This document shows positions 1 to 7,219 of a stretch of 48,241 nt of DNA, in pieces. Origin of the DNA: Myxococcaceae bacterium (GTDB lineage: Bacteria > Myxococcota > Myxococcia > Myxococcales > Myxococcaceae); the NCBI GenBank assembly GCA_016926755.1, contig JAFGNZ010000026.1, forward strand, positions 1-48,241. The letters run 5' to 3'. Each line of letters opens with the position of its first letter. The first letter of the stretch is position 1. A program made the translations under genes and the position numbers. The notes under the pieces are model-generated. The model saw only the letters and a list, made by a program, of their open reading frames with translations, made no database searches and was not told where the DNA came from.

Positions 1-234
1 GCCGCCATCGCGCCGCGCGAAACGCTCGAAATGGCTGGACCTCGCTGCGGCGCGAAGGGAGAAAACGATCGCGCTGGCCGCGATCGAAATGCCGCGCTTC
101 CTGAAGATCGTCTCCACCCGGCGCCTGCCCCGCAGTGGGCGCAGGCGAAAATGTCCAGCTCATCGCCGTGCTCGCGACGGGCTTCATCGCCTCGGTTACC
201 GCCGTCCATTGCAGTTGTGGCTGCCAGAGGGACC
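1..234. other. Left-edge segment without a confident gene
   Basis: This stretch lies downstream of the minus-strand choice-of-anchor-A gene. No long frame with a start is convincing. On the minus strand there are two short coherent pieces in different frames: one contains DELDIFACAHCG, the other RRRVETIFRKRG followed by a hydrophobic run. The first recalls the zinc-knuckle-like tail of IS91-type transposases, and the second recalls the tail of some sigma factors. Neither can be proven, and the region may be gene debris. Confidence 0.3.
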
Positions 235-1737
235 TTAACCGCAGTCGTTGCCGCCGTGGCCGCCACCGCCGTGGCCGCCACCGCCGTGGCCGCCGCCGCC
301 ACCGTGGCCGCCACCGCCATGGCCGCCGCCGCCACCACCGCCGTGGCCGCCGCCACCACCACCGTGGCCATCGTCGGGGCAACCGTCACCATCGTGGTGA
401 CCGCCACCACCGCCACCGTGGCCATCATCATCATCGTCGTGGCCGCCGCCACCGCCACCGTGGCCATCATCGTCATCGTCGTGGCCGCCGCCACCGCCAC
501 CGTGGCCATCATCATCATCATCGTCGTGGCCGCCGCCACCGTGGCCGTCATCATCGTCGTCATGGCCGCCGCCACCGTGGTCATCGTCATCGTCGCCGCA
601 ACCGCCATCATTACCGCCATGGCCGCCGTCGGGCGTACCACCACCATTGCCGCCATCAGGCGTACCACCACCATTGCCGCCATCAGGCGTACCACCACCA
701 TTGCCGCCATCGGGCGTACCACCACCATTGCCGCCGTCGGGCTCACCCGGTGGCGGCGCCTGGCAGAGGCTGTGCTCCTTCAGCGGGTTGATGTGGCCCT
801 CGGCGTTGCCCGTCAGCGACCTGGCGTAGATGCCGCCATCGAAGCTGCCGTTGGTGAAGTGGATGTCAGCGTAGGGCGCCAGCACCGTGCCCCAGAAGCC
901 GAAGCCCTGGGCGGTGATGCTGGTGGTGTCCACGAAGTTGTAGAGCACGCCGTGCTGGTCGATGCCACCGAGGAACTGGATGCCGAAGCCGCCGAAGGTG
1001 GCTGAGGAACCGCGGATGTTGACCACCACGAAGGAGTCGGCCGGCGCTTCGATGGACCACAGCTCGGCGCCGGTGAAGTCACTGGCGTTCACGTCGAAGA
1101 CGTTCCGCTGCGCATCCGTGCCGCGCAGCATGAGGCCGCCCCAGGCCTCGCGCGTCGTGGTGCCGTTGGCCGTCAGGCTGGCCAGCTGTGTGGACAGGCT
1201 GCGCAGTTGGACTCCGTGGGCGGTAAAGTCAATGGGCGAGCCCTGCGCCGCGGTACCGCGCGGGTAGACCACTGTCTGGTCGGCGCTGTAGCTGCCCCCG
1301 TGCCACGCGTCACCCCAGACGCCGCCATTGGTGAGCGTCAGGTTGCCGCCCGCCACCAGCGTGTTGGCGATGTCGCTGTCCGGCAGCCGGAAGCCCACCG
1401 CGAAGTTGTCCATGGTGATGTTGCCAGCCGCCGCGACCTTGCCCTCCACGTCCGTGCCCAGGTTGTAGTCCCCGAGCAGGAACAGGTTGTAGTCATTCAG
1501 GCGAATCGTGACGCCCGAGGACTCATGCGAGCATGTGCCGGTGCTGCCGTCGCAGGTGTCCGTGGTGCACGAGTTGCCGTCGTCGCAGTCTGCATCGACC
1601 TGGCACACGCTCGTCCCGCTGATGCGGGCGCTGCTCTCTGCGCCAGACCCCTGCGAGTCATCTCCAGAATCAACCAGACCGCAGGCCGTGAGCGACAGCA
1701 GAGCGGTGACCAGGGTGAGTGTATGGAAAGCGCGCAT
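235..1737 (-). CDS. Choice-of-anchor-A lipoprotein with Gly/Asp/His-rich repeat tail
   Basis: Predicted surface lipoprotein of about 500 residues. The chosen start gives MRAFHTLTLVTALLSLTACG, a lipoprotein signal peptide with lipobox LTAC; an in-frame start 30 bases upstream (1767) would only lengthen the N terminus. A short Cys-rich module follows (DCDDGNSC, TDTCDG). Then comes a domain opening with LNDYNLFLLGDYNLG, typical of the choice-of-anchor-A adhesin-like family, which runs to about residue 330. The tail consists of nonapeptide repeats GGTPDGGNG and then about 120 residues of alternating Gly-His and poly-Asp blocks, ending in Gly-His-rich sequence. Family members are bacterial surface or matrix proteins of unknown exact role. 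The Asp-rich tail could bind calcium or other cations, which is inference. No downstream partner gene is visible before the window edge. Confidence 0.8.
   Translation of the reverse strand: MRAFHTLTLVTALLSLTACGLVDSGDDSQGSGAESSARISGTSVCQVDADCDDGNSCTTDTCDGSTGTCSHESSGVTIRLNDYNLFLLGDYNLGTDVEGKVAAAGNITMDNFAVGFRLPDSDIANTLVAGGNLTLTNGGVWGDAWHGGSYSADQTVVYPRGTAAQGSPIDFTAHGVQLRSLSTQLASLTANGTTTREAWGGLMLRGTDAQRNVFDVNASDFTGAELWSIEAPADSFVVVNIRGSSATFGGFGIQFLGGIDQHGVLYNFVDTTSITAQGFGFWGTVLAPYADIHFTNGSFDGGIYARSLTGNAEGHINPLKEHSLCQAPPPGEPDGGNGGGTPDGGNGGGTPDGGNGGGTPDGGNGGGTPDGGHGGNDGGCGDDDDDHGGGGHDDDDDGHGGGGHDDDDDDGHGGGGGGHDDDDDGHGGGGGGHDDDDDGHGGGGGGHHDGDGCPDDGHGGGGGGHGGGGGGGHGGGGHGGGGGHGGGGHGGGGHGGNDCG
240..600. 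repeat. Degenerate in-gene repeats encoding Gly/His and poly-Asp blocks
   Basis: On the plus strand this reads as repeated gccgccaccacc/atcatcatc blocks. On the coding minus strand they encode GHGGGG and HDDDDDG units. Unit length varies by whole codons, consistent with slippage-driven expansion that keeps the frame. The plus-strand open frames here are artefacts of this composition. Confidence 0.85.
635..742. repeat. Four tandem 27-bp repeats encoding GGTPDGGNG
   Basis: Copies begin at 635, 662, 689 and 716, each opening gtaccaccaccattgccgcc, and differ at one position (catcagg versus catcggg). The next unit at 743 diverges. They form a linker between the globular anchor-A domain and the Asp/His-rich tail. 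Confidence 0.9.
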
Positions 1738-1842
1738 AACAGGAATATTACCACGGAAGCGGACCATGGATCCACGTCAAAATCGGATTAGCCGTATTTT
1801 GTCGTTTCCTGGACAGGAAGAACGATAGGAGGAATGGAGTCC

Positions 1843-2640
1843 CCTTGGCGGGGTACGGCCCAGTGAGGTGGAGGCAGTGGTGCCGTCCGGCAGCGGGCGC
1901 TTCATCCGCCAGGCGATGCGGCCGTCCTCCGCTCGTGACAAACGCTCCAGCGCCAGCGCGCCACGCGCCCGTAGCGGCACAAGCGCTCCAGCCCCTGCCT
2001 GTCGTTGGCGTGACGGGGTGTTGTCCAGGTGGGAAGGCCACTGCAGCCCTGCGACATCCGCACCGCCGTCTTCGAGTCCCCAGCGACGGCCGCGGGGTCA
2101 CTCATATGTTTGTAGTGGAAGAAATCGACCCACTCCGCGAGCGGTGTGTTGCCCTGCAAGAGGCTGCCCCAGTAGGCGTGCGTTTCGAACCCGAACCGCT
2201 CGCCCTTGACGCTGTGGATGTGCGCCAGGGCTCGCCCCATCTGTCGCCAGTGATCGAGGGTTCGCTCGACGATCTCCACCGCCTCCAGCACGAGCAGCGC
2301 CTCGTCGCCGATCTGCACGATGCCGATGCCCGTCGGCGTGTGAAGTGGACCCCGTTTTTCGGACCACCCCGTTATTTGGATTTCCGGCCGACTCCACCGT
2401 AACTGCTTGCGTGGGCGGGGGCACCGGCTCGAAGCGAATGCCGCCCTCCCGCGGCACGAAGAGGCCGTCCGACACCAGCAAGTGGAAGTGCGGTGCCACG
2501 GCAACGCCGAGCCGAAGAACTGGACGAATGACACGGCCCCGCCCTGCCCGCCGCGCCAAGGCCCTGCCGCCGTGCCCTCCGATGCTGCAGGGCGAACACC
2601 GCGTGCAGAAAGAGGGTGAGGACGTCGGAGAACAGTCCCG
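1843..2640 (-). pseudogene. Shattered IS91-type (Y2) transposase remnant
   Basis: Several minus-strand fragments in different frames match, in order, parts of IS91-like transposases. They are a segment with FLHAVFALQHRRARRQGLG (about 2570-2640), SFVQFFGSAL (about 2505-2530), then PHFHLLVSDGLFVPREGG in another frame (about 2395-2505). After a foreign insertion come RQGLERLCRYG (about 1965-2000) and RARGALALERLSRAEDGRI (1843-1975), with one more shift near 1870. The HFH motif of rolling-circle-type transposases is visible. At least four frame changes and a missing middle mean it cannot be functional. The order of the fragments is preserved, so this is decay in place rather than scattered debris. 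Confidence 0.7.
2103..2341 (-). pseudogene. Fructosamine-kinase-like fragment within the transposase remnant
   Basis: About 79 codons contain GDEALLVLEAVEI, GRALAHIHSVKGERFGF and THAYWGSLLQGNTPLAEWV. This order resembles the middle of fructosamine/ketosamine-3-kinases, where a hydrophobic strand is followed by an L.R.LA.LH helix, ERFG..., an Asn/Tyr-x-G-S turn and a W..FF motif. The N-terminal nucleotide-binding part and the C-terminal catalytic HGD/D.D part are absent. It sits exactly where the middle of the IS91-type transposase is missing, suggesting a replacement or mis-repair event. The family assignment is by eye. Confidence 0.5.
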
Positions 2641-2731
2641 CCTCCTTGATGCCAACATCGGCGCGGTCCACCGCCAGTCCTTGGCGGGATGTACTCTGGG
2701 CCTCACCCCCCAACAGGGCCTCTGCACTTCC

Positions 2732-2908
2732 TATGCATTGGCGCTCGCCATTGCGCGGCACCCGGGCCTGAACTCGATTGGCAACGTGGCCAACCTGGGG
2801 TTCGGGGTGAACATCGTCATCGTGCTGCTGGGCTTCCCTGCGCTGCTGCTGCTGGTGGAGCGCTGGCGCCGCAAGCACGGGAGCACCGCTTCGGCCCAGG
2901 AGTCCTGA
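2732..2908 (+). pseudogene. C-terminal scrap of a membrane protein
   Basis: The last 58 codons of a plus-strand frame read like the end of a membrane protein. A polar stretch (HPGLNSIGNVANLGFG) is followed by a strongly hydrophobic segment (VNIVIVLLGFPALLLLV) and a basic tail (ERWRRKHG). The upstream part of the same frame is low-quality sequence opposite the transposase remnant, so the 5' end of the gene is gone. I do not recognise the family. Confidence 0.35.
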
Positions 2909-2972
2909 CGCAGGACCGAGGGCCTGTGGTAAGAGGCTCAAGGATCACGCCCAAGAAAGGAAAGAGAAAGCC

Positions 2973-3959
2973 ATGGGAGCAACACCCCTTGGTGCAGGGC
3001 GGGCCAGTCTCGTCCCTTTGCTCCTGCTGTCTCTGGCTGCGCCGGTGAGCTGCAAGGGGTGTGAGGAGCGCGCGGTTGGCTCGACCGTGATCTCAGGTGC
3101 GGCGCGTGATGCAGGGGACACAGTCCAGCCAGTGGACGTCGAAATCGACATGCCCATCGGCATGTTGCCCGAGGGGTTGGAGTTTGGGCCCGCCGAGACA
3201 AAGCCCTGGCTGCGGCATGCGGGGACGGTGGACGTCGATGATCGGTACGCCTCAGTGGTGATGATCGCCATGAAGAATCCGGATGCTCCCGCGCTCTGCA
3301 GCGGCGTCCTCGTCAGTGATCGCCTGGTCCTTACAGCAGGGAGCTGCGTGTGCATGCGGAGGCCCCCTGGCCAGGCTCTCGTAGAGGCTGAGGACTCCCG
3401 TCAGGCCTCCTCGTGTGCGAGGCGCGTGTCCATCACGACGGTTGTTCATGGTGGGCAGCCGGCGGCTCCGTGGGGGCAGAGGCAACTGCGGACCTATGAG
3501 GGGAGTGTGCGGACTCATCCTGAGATGGACCTCAGGGCAGGCCCGCTCGGTTTCAGCTCCATTCGCGCTGATCTGGCCGCCATCGTCTTGGATGAGCCGG
3601 TCAAGGAGCAACTCGCAGAGGAACTCCTGTCCGGGAGCGAGGTTCGAGCGGGCGAAGCCCTGATCATGGCTGGCTATGGACTAGATGAAGCCATGGGGGG
3701 AGAGCGGGGTGTCCGGTACTACAGAAAGAACAAGGCCACGCGGATCCCCCGGGCGGACGACGATGACAGGATTCTCTATGAGCAACAGGGAGCGTACGTC
3801 TTCAACGGCTTTGCCGGAGGACCCTGCTTCCGCGAGGTGCAAGGAGGCCGGTGGCTGGTTGGGATCGCGGTCGTTGGCTCGGCGGAGGAACTCTCTTGCA
3901 CAAGCCTCCAGGTCCACCGGGAGTGGGTGCGCGGTGAGATGCAGCGCGCGATGCAATGA
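2973..3959 (+). CDS. Catalytically dead trypsin-like (S1) protease paralogue
   Basis: Exported protein of 328 residues with a hydrophobic N-terminal signal; a Cys at 27 could be lipidated, but the lipobox is weak. The body has the chymotrypsin-fold landmarks: CSGVLVSDRLVLTAG, ADLAAIVLD and GGPCFREVQGGRWLVGI. The catalytic positions are changed. The TAAHC His is Ser124 (codon agc, 3342-3344) and the GDSGGP Ser is Ala281 (codon gcc, 3813-3815, in FNGFAGGP), while Asp200 is kept. The frame is intact with a good Shine-Dalgarno sequence, so this looks like a maintained pseudoprotease rather than a decaying gene. Its stop is 30 bases before a close paralogue with a complete triad, so the two are probably co-transcribed. 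A role as inhibitor, chaperone or decoy partner of the active enzyme is inference. Confidence 0.85.
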   Translation: MGATPLGAGRASLVPLLLLSLAAPVSCKGCEERAVGSTVISGAARDAGDTVQPVDVEIDMPIGMLPEGLEFGPAETKPWLRHAGTVDVDDRYASVVMIAMKNPDAPALCSGVLVSDRLVLTAGSCVCMRRPPGQALVEAEDSRQASSCARRVSITTVVHGGQPAAPWGQRQLRTYEGSVRTHPEMDLRAGPLGFSSIRADLAAIVLDEPVKEQLAEELLSGSEVRAGEALIMAGYGLDEAMGGERGVRYYRKNKATRIPRADDDDRILYEQQGAYVFNGFAGGPCFREVQGGRWLVGIAVVGSAEELSCTSLQVHREWVRGEMQRAMQ

Positions 3960-3989
3960 GGCTCTACCGAGCCGCAGGAGAAGAGGACG

Positions 3990-4871
3990 ATGAATTCATT
4001 GAGACTGCGCGCCGTGAGCGTTGCATGGGCGGCATGGCTCATGGCGTGCGCTGGCGGTGCCGCGAACACTGCCACGAATCCAGAGTACGAGGGCACTGCG
4101 TTCGAGACAGAAGCGAGCAGGCTGACATCGGATCTCGACTTCTCTATTTCGAGAGGACAAGAGGACACCAGGAATCGTTATGAGGCTGTGTTGCAGGTTC
4201 GGAGCGAACGGGGCGCTTGTAGCGGTGTGCTCATCACGCCCCAACTGGTGCTGACGGCGGCTCACTGCGTGTGCGCACCCAAGGATCCTGAGATCCAGGT
4301 TCAGGCCATTGATGGTTCAGACTGCGCGACGAGCGCAACCGTCCTGAGAGGTCTACATGGCTCAGAGGTGCCGCCGGATGGGGGACTCCAGGGAGACAAG
4401 GGAAAGGTGCGGGTGCATCCAGGCTTCAGGGCAGAAATGGCCGGAGCAAGGCTGAAGTCGAACATTGCCGACCTTGCGGTAGTGCGGCTGGACAGGCCTG
4501 TCGAGGGAGTGAAGGTCGATTTCAAATTTCCAACGCAAGAAGTTGCCATCGATGAGCGCCTCACCCTGGTGGGTTTCGGCGAGACACGTCATCAGGGAAA
4601 GGATGAGGGCACCCGGAGAGTTGGGTACAACTCCGTCACGGACATCATTCTCTCCTCTGGAGGGACGGGCTCTTTTCTGTTCCGTGCGCCTGGAGCACAT
4701 ACGCACGCAGGAGACAGCGGCGGGCCTTGTTTTCGCGAGACCCCAGAGGGGCGCTGGTTGGTAGGCATCAACAGCGGCCACGCGAACAGCGGCACGGTCT
4801 CATGGTTTACGAGCACGTTCCACTTCCGGGGCTGGATCGCGGAGCAGATGCGGAAAGTGGACACGGACTGA
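3990..4871 (+). CDS. Trypsin-like serine protease (S1 family) lipoprotein
   Basis: Protein of 293 residues with a lipoprotein signal ending LMAC (Cys20). The catalytic triad is complete: His92 in LTAAHC, Asp161 in IADLAVVRLD, and Ser243 in GDSGGPC. The usual C-terminal GRWLVGI strand is present. The mature enzyme would be an envelope-anchored or surface endopeptidase. There is a 30-bp gap from the preceding pseudoprotease, with an AGAAGAGG-type ribosome-binding site before ATG. The two proteins share the same Cys pattern (ACSG...AHCVC versus LCSG...GSCVC) and the same C-terminal architecture, so they arose by tandem duplication. No pro-domain is obvious beyond about 60 residues after the lipid Cys. 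Confidence 0.9.
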   Translation: MNSLRLRAVSVAWAAWLMACAGGAANTATNPEYEGTAFETEASRLTSDLDFSISRGQEDTRNRYEAVLQVRSERGACSGVLITPQLVLTAAHCVCAPKDPEIQVQAIDGSDCATSATVLRGLHGSEVPPDGGLQGDKGKVRVHPGFRAEMAGARLKSNIADLAVVRLDRPVEGVKVDFKFPTQEVAIDERLTLVGFGETRHQGKDEGTRRVGYNSVTDIILSSGGTGSFLFRAPGAHTHAGDSGGPCFRETPEGRWLVGINSGHANSGTVSWFTSTFHFRGWIAEQMRKVDTD

Positions 4872-4905
4872 ACACGGCCGGACGTCCCGGCATGAGGAGA
4901 GCGGT

Positions 4906-5319
4906 CCCGCGAGCGCGTAGCCGCAGCGGGCCCCTGGGTGGATGAGTCTCCCGTCGTAGCGCAGCTCCTCGAGCGGGGGGAGCAGGGCTCCAGCGCGTAC
5001 CTGTACCCGCGCCTGTTCGGGGAGTTGCGCGTCCTCATCTACAACGGCATCTGCGACATGGACTGCAACTTCATGGGGACCGATGACTGGCTGCGGCAGG
5101 TGGACTGATCCTATGGCGCGGAGTTCAAGAAGCAGCCCCGGGCGCCCTGGAAGGAAGGAGGATGGAGCCGTGGTGGGCCACGTCCGCTCGATCAGGAACC
5201 TGACCCAGCTGCTGGTGCTCGGGGCCGGTCACCTCGTGCCCATGGATCAGCCCAAGGTCGCGCTCCAGTTGCTCGATCGGTTCCTGAAGGGGCCCCCGTT
5301 AACCTCCGAGCAGGTGTAG
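4906..5319 (+). pseudogene. 3' end of an S10 serine carboxypeptidase, broken
   Basis: Two abutting frames give the end of an S10-family carboxypeptidase. The first runs through FGELRVLIYNGICDMDCNFMGT, holding the region of the catalytic Asp, and stops at a tga at 5106-5108. The second resumes with GHVRSIRNLTQLLVLGAGHLVPMDQP, where GAGH is the catalytic His motif, and ends LLDRFLKG before the stop at 5319. The N-terminal two thirds, including the nucleophile Ser motif, are missing; the sequence upstream is the end of the protease gene. It is a truncated, frameshifted relic. Confidence 0.75.
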
Positions 5320-5332
5320 CGCTCGGCTCCGC

Positions 5333-5431
5333 TCACGCCGGCCTCTTCTCCCGCGGCTCGCGGCGCGGGAGCTTGCCCACGTTCGTCTTGGGCAGCTCGG
5401 TACGGAACTGAATTCGATTCAGGGGGGACAT
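5333..5431 (-). pseudogene. Last ~30 codons of an acyl-CoA ligase
   Basis: This minus-strand frame contains TELPKTNVGKLPRREPR, the very characteristic C-terminal lysine motif (A10, P-K-T-x-x-G-K) of acyl-CoA/AMP ligases, followed by a stop. Nothing upstream on the minus strand continues the gene; the next sequence is the end of the TPR-like gene. This is a deletion scar that left only the 3' tip. Confidence 0.65.
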
Positions 5432-5434
5432 CCG

Positions 5435-6253
5435 TCAGACGGCCTGCCGCGCGCGCTCCACGAGGAAGTGGGCCAGGGCGGGCCAGGCCTCGCGGAGCTT
5501 ATCGGTCGAGGCCTCGCCAAACACGGTGATGGGGTCCACGTAGCGGCGCTCGCCAGTGAGCCGCTCCACGCTCCAGGACAGCAGCGCGTCCCTCAGGCCG
5601 CGCATGGGGCCACCGAGGACGTGGGTGGAGGGCCCTTCCAGCAGCGCGCGGGCCTGGGCCCAGTCCTCTCGCCGGCAGGCGATGACACCGCTGACGAGAA
5701 CGATGAGGGGATCTTCAGCGTCCTCCTCTCTGGCCTCCGTGAGCCGCTTGTCCGCGATGCTCAAGGCCCCCTGAAGCGCCGAGATCAATGCGAGCCGCAC
5801 GGGGATGAGCTTGCGAACCTGGGCGGGCAGCGCCTGGATTCCCAGGGCGGAGGTGAAGTCACGTTCGGCCGCATCCAGCTGCCACAACTCGAGATGACAC
5901 ACGCCGATGTTGAAAGGAATGATGCCCTGCCCCTGGTTCCTGAGTAGGGAGCGCGCGGCTTCGAACTTCTCGAGAGCGGAGGCGATGTGCCCTCTCGACA
6001 GGAGGGTGTTGCCGTCCATGTTGAGTTGCCACCCTTTCTGGTTGCGCTTGCCGATGACAACACCGACGACCACGGCAATCGCCACCGCGAGGAACATGGG
6101 AATCCAGCCCGACAGGTCCGGTAGCGGCTCGCCGGGTTGCCGGAAGAAGCCATAGAAAGCGACGAACAGGACAATGAGGCCCACCCACATGGCGACAAGA
6201 CGCATTCCGCTTCGCATGGGCCGTCCGTACCATGGTGGGTGCGGAGCCCGCAT
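5435..6253 (-). CDS. Membrane-anchored tetratricopeptide-like protein
   Basis: About 272 residues. The N terminus has two transmembrane helices (MWVGLIVLFVAFYGFF and WIPMFLAVAIAVVVGVVIG) with a short loop. A mostly helical soluble part follows, with TPR-like pairs (GNTLLSRGHIASALEKFEAA, GVCHLELWQLDAAERDF) and a C-terminal helical region. I took the start at 6253 because a GAGA-rich ribosome-binding site precedes it; an alternative ATG is at 6217 (MRSGMRLV). The open frame continues far upstream, but that part is the antisense of the kinase gene. It is divergent from the next membrane protein, with 60 bp between the starts. Function unknown; probably a scaffold at the inner membrane. Confidence 0.75.
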   Translation of the reverse strand: MRAPHPPWYGRPMRSGMRLVAMWVGLIVLFVAFYGFFRQPGEPLPDLSGWIPMFLAVAIAVVVGVVIGKRNQKGWQLNMDGNTLLSRGHIASALEKFEAARSLLRNQGQGIIPFNIGVCHLELWQLDAAERDFTSALGIQALPAQVRKLIPVRLALISALQGALSIADKRLTEAREEDAEDPLIVLVSGVIACRREDWAQARALLEGPSTHVLGGPMRGLRDALLSWSVERLTGERRYVDPITVFGEASTDKLREAWPALAHFLVERARQAV

Positions 6254-6313
6254 CGTTTCTCTCTCGTTCGGGAAGGTCACTCCCAGAGCGCATGCAAGGA
6301 GTAGAGTGGGAGC

Positions 6314-7090
6314 ATGCACATCCTTCGTGCTCTCCTCCCGTTCGTGTACTTCTTCGGCCTGATGCCCGCATTCGTAGGCCTCATCGAGCTCTCCAATCTT
6401 GCTGCCTCCTGGGGACTCAAGGCTCCGACCATTGTTGTGGTAGCCGGGGGGATCGGGCTGCTGATCCTGTGGTGCATATTGATGGTCCGGTCCGTCCACC
6501 AGGCCAACGACGCACTCCGGCAGCGGGAGATCGCCCGTGCGAACATCTCCGCGGCCTGGCAGCTCAACAGCGCCACCCCGCTGGATGTGGACCTCAAGAA
6601 GCCCACCCTGGGCAGGGTGCCGCTGGGGGGCGACATCCAGCGCCTCTCCTTCCTGGGACCCGCGGAGGATGCCGAGAGCTCGCCCGAGGGCCATCTGGGC
6701 TACGACTCCCGAGGCATCTATCTGGAGATGAGGGATGGTCAGCTCGTGGGGTTCGACCTCGATGTGGATCCCTTTCTCAAGAGTCCCGGTGCGGCCATTC
6801 TTGCTGCGGGGTTCGGCACGAAGATCCGCCCGGACGCATCGGAGGCGGAGCTCGTCGCCGTGCTGGGAGCACCCTTCTGGCGCGCGAAGGATGAAGGCTC
6901 GGTGACCCTCTTCTTCGAGCGGCTCGACGGAGAGCGATGGTTGGAGCTCAGGCTCGATTTCGATGGGACCGGGCGGCTGGAGTCCATCGCCGCGAGCGAC
7001 ACCCCGATGCTCGCGGAGGCCTATTGGCGCAGACGGTGGGGAGTCACCTCGGACTGGCCGCCCGGGGACGCCTCGCGCATGGCTTCGTAG
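6314..7090 (+). CDS. Uncharacterised membrane protein with soluble C-terminal domain
   Basis: 258 residues. There are two N-terminal transmembrane helices (FVYFFGLMPAFVGLIEL and IVVVAGGIGLLILWCILMV). A short coiled stretch follows, then a soluble alpha/beta domain with YDSRGIYLEMRDGQLVGFDL and a VTLFFERLDGERWLELRL strand pair. The start is supported by GGGAG eight bases upstream. I do not recognise the soluble domain; its alternating strands and DGQL/DGTGRLESI turns resemble small SMI1-like or lipoprotein-like domains. The divergent neighbour has the same two-helix-plus-soluble layout, so the two may work together at the membrane. Confidence 0.75.
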   Translation: MHILRALLPFVYFFGLMPAFVGLIELSNLAASWGLKAPTIVVVAGGIGLLILWCILMVRSVHQANDALRQREIARANISAAWQLNSATPLDVDLKKPTLGRVPLGGDIQRLSFLGPAEDAESSPEGHLGYDSRGIYLEMRDGQLVGFDLDVDPFLKSPGAAILAAGFGTKIRPDASEAELVAVLGAPFWRAKDEGSVTLFFERLDGERWLELRLDFDGTGRLESIAASDTPMLAEAYWRRRWGVTSDWPPGDASRMAS

Positions 7091-7219
7091 GCCCGATGTC
7101 CTGCCGAAGCCCGCTCCGGTGTGCTGAGTCGTACAGGGGCGTGGCGAACGTCCAGACCGGACGCGTCGGACGTTGGGCCACGCGGCGCTCGCATGGCACC
7201 GTGCTAGTGTTTCCCGGCG

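Noticed and set aside
235-600. CRISPR-like array because of regular short repeats
   Set aside because: The units vary in length, have no unique spacers, and are in frame with a protein.
31-1005. Plus-strand low-complexity open frames rich in Ala, Val, Ile, His or Arg over the repeat region
   Set aside because: They are the antisense of the Gly/Asp/His repeats of the minus-strand anchor-A gene and have no domain or ribosome-binding site.
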